From an uncultured Clostridia bacterium (lineage in GTDB: Bacteria > Bacillota > Clostridia > Christensenellales > Pumilibacteraceae): a stretch of DNA of 5,426 bases. Position 1 is the first letter of the stretch. Every line of letters begins with the position of its first letter. The stretch lies in the NCBI GenBank assembly GCA_947627075.1, contig CANQUR010000105.1, positions 1 through 5,426 of the forward strand. Reading direction: 5' to 3'. The translations under genes and the position numbers were made by a program. The notes under the pieces were generated by a model. It was not told the origin of the DNA. It searched no databases and saw only the letters and a program-made list of their open reading frames with translations. This document shows positions 1 through 5,314 of this stretch, one piece after another.

Positions 1-145
1 GATTTATCGGAGAATCCGCAACAAAGTTATATATTATTGCCATAACGGCGGCAAAAATAACTATAATAATCGGAATAAGAAAAATAACTTTTTTCTTCTC
101 TACGATTTTAACATTTTTTTCAAAAAGATTAGAGAGCCTAATCAT
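1..145 (-). CDS. secF: Protein translocase subunit SecF, N-terminal fragment (runs off the left edge)
   Basis: SecF pairs with SecD in the membrane and uses the proton motive force to assist the late stages of Sec-dependent export. Only the first 48 codons are present. They encode a short basic cytoplasmic start (MIRLSNLFEKNVKIVEKKK), then a hydrophobic helix at about residues 20-39 (first transmembrane segment), then the start of the extracytoplasmic loop (FVADSPIN). The ATG at 145-143 overlaps the secD stop codon (140-138), so the two frames share 8 bases, a classic translational-coupling arrangement. An AGGAGG site at 160-155, inside the last codons of secD, is 9 bases upstream of this ATG and fixes the start. 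No SecF-specific core motif is inside the window. The name therefore rests on position directly after secD, the overlap and the N-terminal topology, which is strong combined evidence. Confidence 0.9.
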   Translation of the reverse strand, partial: MIRLSNLFEKNVKIVEKKKVIFLIPIIIVIFAAVMAIIYNFVADSPIN

Positions 146-1556
146 TCGATTTTGCCTCCTCTCGCGTTTGCGATATTTCTTTAGAGCTCTTTTTTTCCGC
201 TCTCATTTTTTTCTTTTCTTCCTTCATGCGTTCTTCTGTATCGATTTGTTCTTGCACTAAAGCAGCATTTTCATCGGCATTAAGCTGTGCATATTCCTTG
301 GATCTTTTTAACTTATATAAATTGGGATTAGTGTTGTTAATCGCAACAACATAATTGATCAAGCCTCTTGAAACGACTAACGAAGAGAACATAGCAAGCG
401 CAATACCTATAAAGAGCGTGAGCGCAAAGCCTTGAACGGAACCGGAACCAAATATATACAATATAACTGCTGCAATAATGGTAGTGATGTTTCCGTCGAG
501 TATCGCTCCTACCGACTTACGATATCCATAGTGAGCTGCAGACAAGATCGATTTACCGTTTGCATATTCATCCTTTATTCTCTCATAAATAATGACATTA
601 CCATCTATTGCCATACCTATACTTAACAATATACCAGCAATGCCCGGTAATGTAAGCTGTACCAACGGGATCACCGAAAGTAAGAACAACATCATAACGG
701 AATACAATCCGAGAGCCATAGAGGCTACCAAACCGAATACCCTGTAATTGAAACACATAAACAGCATTACCAAAACAAGACCGATGGCACCTGCGATAAG
801 ACCGTATTTCATTGCGCCTTCACCGAGCGTCGGCGATATAGGCTCGCCTTTTTGATATTCAAGCGTAACTGCAAACGTACCGCTCATGATTTGATTTGCG
901 AGTCTTTCGGCACTTTCCTGTGTGAAACTCGATCCGGAAATCACGGCTTGTCCATTGGGAATTACATCTTCTATGGTAGCAGAGGAAATCAATTCTTCCT
1001 CTCCTTTAATAATTACATAGGTATTTATTACCTTGCCGGTATTATTCCCTGTTGTTTCCGCAAATTTACGTGCGCCATCTGAATTCAACCTCAAACTGAC
1101 GCCCCATTTGTTTTCATAATAGCTTGCAGATGCATCTACAACATCATCACCAGTCAATATTGGGTCAGTCTGATCTTCCAAACGGAACTCAAGCTTTGCC
1201 GGTTCGCCTAGAATTTCCAAAAATTCAGACGGATTATCTACGTCGGGGATCTCCACGCGTAAACCGGAAGTTCCTTGTGCGGTAACAACAGCTTCAGTAT
1301 AGCCTTTATTTACCAAAAGAGACTCGATACTTGCAATAGTACCCTTCATTCTGGCATCAAAATCGCCGGTATCATCATCAATTGCCACGTATTCGGCATA
1401 ATAACCGCCCTTCAAATCCAAACCAAGCTTTATATTGCCCGAAAAAGACTTAAAATCCTTAAGTCCGAGTTGCATAGGACAAAATGATAAAACTAAACCG
1501 ATAATAAGCACTACGCCAATTATACATAATTTTATTATTGACGCCTTCCTTTTCAT
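138..1556 (-). CDS. secD: Protein translocase subunit SecD
   Basis: SecD is the large partner of SecF in the proton-driven export accessory complex at the SecYEG channel. The 472-residue protein has one N-terminal transmembrane helix (about 8-27) and the family signature LGLDLKGG at 44-51. A large extracytoplasmic P1/head region follows (about 52-245) and ends in the conserved stretch around SGTFAV (225-230) and SPTLGEG (241-247). Five more helices span about 250-400. The charged transmembrane motif GMAIDGNVIIYERIKDE (314-330) carries the Asp expected for proton coupling, and the DGNITT motif is at 354-359. After the last helix comes an unusually long, highly charged tail (about 405-472) rich in Lys and Glu, probably helical or coiled-coil and cytoplasmic. 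An AGGAGG site lies at 1574-1569, 12 bases before the ATG, which is a little long but unambiguous. The gene has its own promoter (1733-1762) and is coupled to secF. Confidence 0.97.
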   Translation of the reverse strand: MKRKASIIKLCIIGVVLIIGLVLSFCPMQLGLKDFKSFSGNIKLGLDLKGGYYAEYVAIDDDTGDFDARMKGTIASIESLLVNKGYTEAVVTAQGTSGLRVEIPDVDNPSEFLEILGEPAKLEFRLEDQTDPILTGDDVVDASASYYENKWGVSLRLNSDGARKFAETTGNNTGKVINTYVIIKGEEELISSATIEDVIPNGQAVISGSSFTQESAERLANQIMSGTFAVTLEYQKGEPISPTLGEGAMKYGLIAGAIGLVLVMLFMCFNYRVFGLVASMALGLYSVMMLFLLSVIPLVQLTLPGIAGILLSIGMAIDGNVIIYERIKDEYANGKSILSAAHYGYRKSVGAILDGNITTIIAAVILYIFGSGSVQGFALTLFIGIALAMFSSLVVSRGLINYVVAINNTNPNLYKLKRSKEYAQLNADENAALVQEQIDTEERMKEEKKKMRAEKKSSKEISQTREEAKSND

Positions 1557-1727
1557 TTTGCTTATTTGCCTCCTGTTGCAGTAAAAGAGAAAAATTCTCT
1601 TATAACACTCTGAATAAATTTATTTATAAAACGTTCTTACGACACGAGTTATCATGTTAGAATGTCAATCGACCTTATCTGAACTAAAATTTCGCATTAC
1701 TTCCAAATAAAGCCAATTACAACACAT
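1557..1727 (-). promoter_or_regulatory. Long 5' leader of secD
   Basis: If the promoter at 1733-1762 is used, transcription should begin near 1726 and leave an untranslated leader of about 170 nt before the secD ATG. Visible structure is limited. There is a perfect 7-bp hairpin with a 3-base loop at 1585-1601 (AAGAGAA/TTCTCTT), 10 bases upstream of the AGGAGG site (1574-1569). A 12-bp perfect palindrome, AATAAATTTATT, lies at 1613-1624. I recognise no riboswitch, T-box or leader peptide. The remainder appears unstructured and AT-rich. That it is a leader depends on the promoter call. Confidence 0.45.
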
Positions 1728-1732
1728 TGATA

Positions 1733-1762
1733 ATTATACTATATTTTGGACTTTTAAGTCAA
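1733..1762 (-). promoter_or_regulatory. Sigma-A promoter for secD-secF
   Basis: On the minus strand the -35 box TTGACT (1762-1757) and a consensus -10 box TATAAT (1738-1733) are separated by 18 bases. This is the best promoter match in the spacer between scfB and secD. A perfect dyad GACTT-AA-AAGTC (1760-1749) overlaps the -35 box and could be an operator, though nothing else supports that. I found no convincing terminator after scfB, so secD may also receive readthrough from upstream. Confidence 0.7.
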
Positions 1763-1792
1763 ACATATTACAGCATCTTTTTGCAATTTCTG

Positions 1793-3130
1793 TTATAAAT
1801 TTCCTTCTATTGCTTTTATTGCGATGGCACATTCCACTCTTTTTTTCATTAATGCACAAGTTATCGTATAAGGTTTATTGATATCGCCGCAAAAATTAAC
1901 GGAATTAGCGGCGCATCCGCCACTGCAATAATACTTTGCCCAACATTTCAAGCATTCGGGTTTTGTGGTCAAGTTAGCGCATGCAAACTTTTTCGGCAAC
2001 GTATCATCGAATTCACCACTTACAACATTACCTATAATATAATCGCTTTTACCGTCAAATTGATGACATGGATAAATATTTCCGTTTGGCGCGACAGCAA
2101 GATATTCGTTGCCGGCGCCGCAACCTACCAATCTTTTGGTTTCACACGGACCACCTGCAATATCTATCATAAAATGAAAAAAATTGAACCACTTATCTGT
2201 TTTTCTTCGCTCGATATATTCACGAGCAAGGATCTCATATTGTTCGACAAGTTCGGGCACATCTTCCTCATGGATAGCAAGCCTATGCGACGAAGGCAAA
2301 ACTACCGGCTCGAGTGATATTTGATCGAATCCCATATCATTGAGATACAATGCGTCAATAGAAAAGTCCTTATTGAGCGCCGTAAAAGTCCCTCGAATAT
2401 AATATTGTTTATCGCCTCTTTTCTCTCGAAATCTACGCGCATTGTTTAGAATAATATCAAACGAGTCCTCGCCGTTCGCGGTCTTACGTACTCGATTATG
2501 CACCTCTTTTCTGCCGTCTATACTCAATACGACGTTATACATTTCTCGATTGAAAAAATCAATGTCATCATCATCGAGCTTATAAGCGTTAGTCGTTATT
2601 GTAAATCGAAAATTTTTATTGAATTGTTTCTCTTTGTTGCGCGCATATTCGACCGTAGCTTTCACGACATCAATATTCAAAAGCGGTTCTCCTCCGAAAA
2701 AATCCACTTCGAGATTTCTTCTCGACCCGCTACGGGCAATAAGAAAATCTATCGCGGCAAAAGCCACGCTTTTATCCATATTTCTTCGCTTATCGTTATA
2801 GCTACCGCCATCCGCAAAACAATATTCACATCTCAACGAGCAATTATGAGAAATATTAAGGCAGAGTGCTTTGACTATACCATTATATTTAGGTTCATTG
2901 TGCTTGCCTTCCGGAGTAAACAAAATTTTTTGATCTATAAGTTCTTGAATTTCCCCTTGGGCATCTTCGATTTCCTTTTTCGAATAACAAGAAAAAGGCT
3001 CCTTGGCATTATCCAAAGGAGCACCTTGCAAGTCTATCAATTCCTTTGTTAATTCGTCGATTTCGAAAACCGAACCGCTTTCCACATCCAATGCAAAAAA
3101 ACGATCCAAGCATTTGAAAGTATGTACCAT
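1793..3130 (-). CDS. scfB: Thioether cross-link-forming SCIFF peptide maturase (radical SAM/SPASM protein)
   Basis: This enzyme cleaves S-adenosylmethionine reductively and joins a cysteine sulfur of the SCIFF peptide to a downstream threonine, forming a ranthipeptide thioether. The 445-residue protein has a PqqD-like N-terminal region (about 1-75) that in this family acts as the peptide-recognition element. The radical SAM barrel follows, with the cluster motif CSLRCEYC (C97, C101, C104), the SAM-contacting GGEP (146-149) and SIDG (203-206). A cysteine-rich SPASM domain binds auxiliary iron-sulfur clusters: C329, C337, C355, C384, the motif CLKCWAKYYCSGGC (C393, C396, C402, C406), C414, C425 and C434. 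Length and layout match the SCIFF maturase family (TIGR03974 type) and known CteB-like enzymes. The ATG is one base after the scfA stop codon. There is no good Shine-Dalgarno sequence before it (only A/G-rich bases), so translation probably depends on ribosomes finishing scfA. Activity is inferred from family and neighbour. Confidence 0.96.
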   Translation of the reverse strand: MVHTFKCLDRFFALDVESGSVFEIDELTKELIDLQGAPLDNAKEPFSCYSKKEIEDAQGEIQELIDQKILFTPEGKHNEPKYNGIVKALCLNISHNCSLRCEYCFADGGSYNDKRRNMDKSVAFAAIDFLIARSGSRRNLEVDFFGGEPLLNIDVVKATVEYARNKEKQFNKNFRFTITTNAYKLDDDDIDFFNREMYNVVLSIDGRKEVHNRVRKTANGEDSFDIILNNARRFREKRGDKQYYIRGTFTALNKDFSIDALYLNDMGFDQISLEPVVLPSSHRLAIHEEDVPELVEQYEILAREYIERRKTDKWFNFFHFMIDIAGGPCETKRLVGCGAGNEYLAVAPNGNIYPCHQFDGKSDYIIGNVVSGEFDDTLPKKFACANLTTKPECLKCWAKYYCSGGCAANSVNFCGDINKPYTITCALMKKRVECAIAIKAIEGNL

Positions 3131-3131
3131 T

Positions 3132-3299
3132 TTACTTGCTTTCTTTGAAAACGTTATTTATCTTCTTTTGTTCGCACGATTGATTTCCTACTGTACAGCT
3201 TGTCTTGCACGCAGATTGACATGAAGATTGACATTCTCCGCAACCTGTACCCTGTTCACGACAAATAGTTGATTTTGCTATAACCTTAATGTGTTTCAT
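3132..3299 (-). CDS. scfA: Six-cysteine ranthipeptide SCIFF precursor
   Basis: This 55-residue peptide is the substrate of the adjacent maturase. It begins MKHIK, the usual SCIFF leader start, and contains the core CGECQSSCQSACKTSCT (20-36) followed by VGNQSC (37-42), giving the six family cysteines C20, C23, C27, C31, C35 and C42. By analogy with characterised SCIFF peptides, the crosslink should join C31 to T36; this is inferred, not visible. There are two departures from the usual peptide of about 46 residues. A seventh cysteine, C13, sits in the leader, and a tail of 11 residues after Glu43-Gln44 (ending VFKESK) extends to within one base of scfB. A GGAGG site at 3313-3309, 9 bases before the ATG, and a dedicated promoter just upstream support the start. 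The mature function is unknown in the family; quorum sensing or metabolic signalling has been proposed. Confidence 0.95.
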   Translation of the reverse strand: MKHIKVIAKSTICREQGTGCGECQSSCQSACKTSCTVGNQSCEQKKINNVFKESK

Positions 3300-3330
3300 T
3301 ACAAAAAGCCTCCGAATTTTTTATAATATA

Positions 3331-3359
3331 AGTATACAAGAACTATCGATGAAAATCAA
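3331..3359 (-). promoter_or_regulatory. Sigma-A promoter for scfA-scfB
   Basis: On the minus strand, TTGATT (3359-3354) and TATACT (3336-3331) are spaced by exactly 17 bases, a strong sigma-A match. Transcription would start near 3324, giving a leader of about 25 nt that contains the GGAGG site (3313-3309). This suggests the peptide and its maturase can be expressed independently of the yajC unit upstream. Confidence 0.75.
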
Positions 3360-3392
3360 GCATTTTATAACGATAAAAAAAACTTTTTCTCT

Positions 3393-3782
3393 TTATTTGC
3401 TCTTTTTACGAATATTGACAGATATTATACCGCTTATCAATCCGCTTATGCCGCCGAGTACCAAATCGTTTATCAAAGTCAAATCAAATGTAAAGCTACC
3501 GGATAATAAAGAAAAAACGACAAATGCAAGAGCTATGTAAAGAATTCCGAAAATAAAGCCGCGCAACCATCCGTTGTTTGGAAGTTTAAGACACGCAATA
3601 CCTGCTATCAAAATGCTCAAGCCCTTTATAACTTGATTTATAATAATTATAGCATTATCGCCGATATTAAATAGTTTGATAGCAAAAGCCGCAATGATTA
3701 TAAGTACCAAAGAAATTATCAACGCAATGAATATCGCAAATATAACTTCTAAAACATAATTGCCTTGTCTTTGTTTGACCAT
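3393..3782 (-). CDS. TIGR04086-type four-helix membrane protein, function unknown
   Basis: This is a 129-residue integral membrane protein with four predicted transmembrane helices at about 10-38, 43-66, 71-94 and 103-123, a short basic N-terminus (MVKQRQGN) and a basic C-terminus (RKKSK). It has no catalytic motif that I can see. Its size, topology and position between yajC and the SCIFF genes match the TIGR04086 family, defined largely by this neighbourhood in Clostridia. The family name is assigned from context plus appearance, not a search. The start is the ATG at 3782-3780, 7 bases after GGAGGAA (3796-3790). A longer reading from GTG at 3800 would translate through that ribosome site and is rejected. 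A hairpin covering this ribosome site suggests control of expression. Possible roles, all inferred, include a Sec-associated factor or a membrane partner of the SCIFF peptide. Confidence 0.8.
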   Translation of the reverse strand: MVKQRQGNYVLEVIFAIFIALIISLVLIIIAAFAIKLFNIGDNAIIIINQVIKGLSILIAGIACLKLPNNGWLRGFIFGILYIALAFVVFSLLSGSFTFDLTLINDLVLGGISGLISGIISVNIRKKSK

Positions 3783-3834
3783 AAAAAAATTCCTCCGCAC
3801 TGTATGTCCACATTATATTATGCGAAGGAATTTT
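3783..3834 (-). terminator. Terminator-like hairpin that contains the TIGR04086-gene ribosome site
   Basis: In minus-strand RNA, bases 3834-3821 (AAAATTCCTTCGCA) pair with 3799-3786 (TGCGGAGGAATTTT) along 14 positions. The only non-Watson-Crick pair is a G-U wobble (3795 with 3825). In plus-strand RNA that position would be a C-A mismatch, so the minus orientation is favoured. The loop is 21 bases and the 3' arm runs into seven T residues (3789-3783), directly followed by the ATG of the next gene. The Shine-Dalgarno sequence GGAGGAA (3796-3790) lies wholly in the 3' arm. The element could end yajC transcripts, block translation of readthrough RNA, or both. The large loop is unusual for a simple terminator. 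Confidence 0.7.
3790..3796 (-). promoter_or_regulatory. Ribosome binding site that sets the TIGR04086-gene start
   Basis: GGAGGAA on the minus strand is 7 bases before the ATG at 3782-3780. This optimal spacing decides for that ATG over the in-frame GTG at 3800, which lies upstream of the site. The site is part of the hairpin's 3' arm. Confidence 0.85.
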
Positions 3835-3857
3835 GGATTAGACCGAAAATTTATATC

Positions 3858-4334
3858 TTATTTTTGATCATCATCTTGTTGATCGATAGTATTTTCAGGC
3901 TCAATAACATTATCGTGTTCACTTTCCGGCGAAACCTCATCTTTGTGAGATTTATCATTTTTAGCAGCTGCCTTTGCCGCCTTTTCTTTCGCCAATTGCT
4001 CCTGCCTTTGCTTTGTCTTTGTATAATTGAGTCTTAATGCCTGAACAGTGAACGTCATAGTAGTCTTGTTGGCGCCATCGCCTGTTTCAATAGTCATGAG
4101 TTTTTCTCCGGATTCATGAGTGTCGAGCGATACAATACGACCCATTATGCCTCCGATTGTCATGATTTCATCGCCTACCGCAAGAGAATCCAAAACCTCA
4201 TTTGCTTCCTTTTGTCGTTTACGATTTGATAGCATCGGCATAACGAATAAAACGACTATCATCAAGACAATCACTACGATCCAAACAATTGTAGTTGTAA
4301 TATTATCGCCTGCCGATAAAAAATTACTAAACAT
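3858..4334 (-). CDS. yajC: Preprotein translocase subunit YajC
   Basis: YajC is a small single-pass membrane protein of the Sec holo-translocon that associates with SecDF. The 158-residue product has a short N-terminal segment, one transmembrane helix (about 14-36), a basic stop-transfer patch (NRKRQK, 37-42), and the conserved cytoplasmic domain with GDEIMTIGGIMGRI (54-67) followed by beta-rich sequence to about 103. YajC proteins are usually about 85-115 residues. Here an extra tail of about 55 residues (105-158) begins as a Lys/Gln/Ala-rich probable helix (QRQEQLAKEKAAKAAAK, 109-125) and ends in an acidic, disordered-looking stretch (DQQDDDQK). The ATG is 5 bases after GGAGGG (4345-4340). 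The gene has its own promoter just downstream of the ytxC-like gene's terminator. It lies upstream of the TIGR04086 and SCIFF genes, with secDF further along the same strand. Confidence 0.95.
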   Translation of the reverse strand: MFSNFLSAGDNITTTIVWIVVIVLMIVVLFVMPMLSNRKRQKEANEVLDSLAVGDEIMTIGGIMGRIVSLDTHESGEKLMTIETGDGANKTTMTFTVQALRLNYTKTKQRQEQLAKEKAAKAAAKNDKSHKDEVSPESEHDNVIEPENTIDQQDDDQK

Positions 4335-4358
4335 ATTAACCCTCCGTATTTACAAAAT

Positions 4359-4387
4359 ATTGTAACATAAAAAAATAATATTCACAA
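4359..4387 (-). promoter_or_regulatory. Sigma-A promoter for yajC (extended -10)
   Basis: On the minus strand, TTGTGA (4387-4382) and TACAAT (4364-4359) are 17 bases apart, and TGT directly before the -10 box forms an extended -10 element (TGn). Transcription would begin near 4352 and leave a leader of roughly 18 nt with the GGAGGG site. The -35 box lies inside the 3' arm of the preceding terminator hairpin. Confidence 0.65.
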
Positions 4388-4417
4388 GTAATTAGACGAC
4401 TAAAAATTGTGAATATT
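4369..4417 (-). terminator. Rho-independent terminator after the ytxC-like gene
   Basis: On the minus strand, AATATTCACAA (4417-4407) and TTGTGAATATT (4387-4377) form a perfect 11-bp stem. The 19-base loop itself holds an inner 4-bp stem, TTAG-TCGT-CTAA. A base and then seven T residues (4375-4369) follow. It starts 26 bases beyond the stop codon of the upstream gene. The stem is AU-rich, with only two G-C pairs, so termination may be partial. The inverted repeat could also be a protein-binding site at the yajC promoter. Confidence 0.65.
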
Positions 4418-4443
4418 TGATAAAAAAGCAAATTTTTATCTAT

Positions 4444-5181
4444 TTAACTTCTTGAGCAAGAATCGATCTGTTGCATTCCGAACAATTTTGTAATAAGTTC
4501 CACAGTCTTTTCGTTTTCAAAACTTTTATTTACAGCTATGGAAAGCGGCGCCAAATCAACCAATGTATAAACAATTTCATTGATATCCGAACTTGTAAAA
4601 AGATTTTTTCGACATGATTCATCGCTAATTACAAAAAGATCGTTATTTTTGGATAAAACTACGTTCTCAACACGCGCTTCTATGCTTGAAAAAAGAAATT
4701 TGATAAGTTCATAGAACGTTTCGCTGTCCGTTAGATATATAGCATTTTCTCTAGTCAAATTTACTATTTCTCTCCACCTTTCTTTCAGTAAACCTATTCT
4801 AAATCTATAAACGCCGTCAAGCGCCATTCCATTACTTATCTGGACGCAATTCTTGAGTATCGCCTCATCACTCGATCTGTCAAATTGAGTAAGCGCATGT
4901 AGAAGTATATTATAGTTCACGGGATCAAGTGGCAATTTAAGATTCATAGAAAGATATTCGTATTTGTAAAAGTAACCGAGGGTCTCTATGACGCTGTCGG
5001 AAATTATTTCCAAAATCTTTAATTTGCTGTCGCTTTCGCTGGCAATAGCGACTTGATACCTTTTTCCGAGCTTTGTAGCAGCCACTAAACAATCCGGTTC
5101 AAGCCTTTCGCTTAATGTATCCTTTATAGCCATAGCCCATTTTTCATGCGAGCTGTCAACACCCAACAAAAACTGAAACAT
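4444..5181 (-). CDS. ytxC: YtxC-like putative sporulation protein
   Basis: This is a soluble protein of 245 residues with no signal peptide or transmembrane helix. The assignment rests on resemblance, recalled rather than searched, to the YtxC family (PF08812 type), whose members are sporulation-linked but biochemically uncharacterised. The clearest stretch is about 121-176: GVYRFRIGLLKERWREIV, then a helix with YELIKFLFSSIEARVENVVL. A C-terminal part follows with VYTLVDLAPLSIAV (204-217) and VELITKLFG (227-235). The N-terminal part (MFQFLLGVDSS) and the helix around ETLGYFYKYEY (66-76) also fit. I see no catalytic motif. I start at the ATG at 5181-5179, which has GGGAG 5 bases upstream. The in-frame ATG at 5193 has no ribosome site and would put GGGAG inside the gene. 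The gene ends before a hairpin terminator, so it seems to be its own unit, separate from yajC. If the name is right, the host is a spore former or descends from one. Confidence 0.6.
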   Translation of the reverse strand: MFQFLLGVDSSHEKWAMAIKDTLSERLEPDCLVAATKLGKRYQVAIASESDSKLKILEIISDSVIETLGYFYKYEYLSMNLKLPLDPVNYNILLHALTQFDRSSDEAILKNCVQISNGMALDGVYRFRIGLLKERWREIVNLTRENAIYLTDSETFYELIKFLFSSIEARVENVVLSKNNDLFVISDESCRKNLFTSSDINEIVYTLVDLAPLSIAVNKSFENEKTVELITKLFGMQQIDSCSRS

Positions 5182-5186
5182 TTCTA

Positions 5187-5191
5187 CTCCC
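5187..5191 (-). promoter_or_regulatory. Ribosome binding site that sets the ytxC-like start
   Basis: GGGAG on the minus strand (5191-5187) is 5 bases before the ATG at 5181-5179. No comparable site precedes the alternative ATG at 5193-5191, so the shorter reading frame is preferred. Confidence 0.65.
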
Positions 5192-5196
5192 ATATT

Positions 5197-5204
5197 ATTG
5201 TATG
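5197..5204 (-). promoter_or_regulatory. Possible sporulation-sigma -10 element for the ytxC-like gene
   Basis: The minus-strand octamer CATACAAT (5204-5197) equals the consensus -10 element of the mother-cell sigma factor sigma-E, and with the next base it also fits the sigma-K pattern. A matching -35 element is not clear at 14-15 bases upstream; the nearest ATA-containing sequence is about two bases out of place. The predicted leader would be only about 10-12 nt. This is a weak call that fits the suspected sporulation role. Confidence 0.3.
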
Positions 5205-5314
5205 CAATAGACTGCTTTTATTTCGGTAAAAATTCGGTTTTTTGGTCATAATTTACTCTCTTAAAAAATTTTCGAACATTATAAAAAAATTTTTTTCAAA
5301 GTAGGCATTTTTTC

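Noticed and set aside
432..1487. Several plus-strand open frames opposite secD
   Set aside because: SecD signature motifs establish the minus-strand frame; the plus-strand frames show no family features and are antisense shadows.
1640..1668. Second secD promoter at a perfect TTGACA
   Set aside because: TTGACA at 1668-1663 (minus strand) has no acceptable -10 box at 16-18 bases.
1765..1795. Terminator directly after scfB
   Set aside because: Only a 4-bp ACAG/CTGT pairing is possible and no T-run follows.
2498..3052. 184-codon open frame on the plus strand
   Set aside because: It lies entirely antisense to scfB, whose radical SAM and SPASM motifs are clear, has no recognisable motif, and reads like an out-of-frame translation.
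3360..3392. Terminator after the membrane-protein gene
   Set aside because: There is a run of eight T residues on the minus strand, but no stem with a workable loop precedes it.
3783..3800. Upstream GTG start for the membrane-protein gene
   Set aside because: The frame can open at GTG 3800, but this would place the optimal GGAGGAA site inside the coding sequence. The ATG at 3782-3780, 7 bases after that site, is better.
4377..4417. Rex (NADH-sensing repressor) operator
   Set aside because: Rex sites read TTGTGAA, about four bases, then TTCACAA. Here the half-sites are in the opposite order (TTCACAA then TTGTGAA) and far apart, so the repeat fits a hairpin instead.
5182..5193. Upstream ATG start for the ytxC-like gene
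   Set aside because: No ribosome site precedes the ATG at 5193, while GGGAG sits 5 bases before the next in-frame ATG at 5181.
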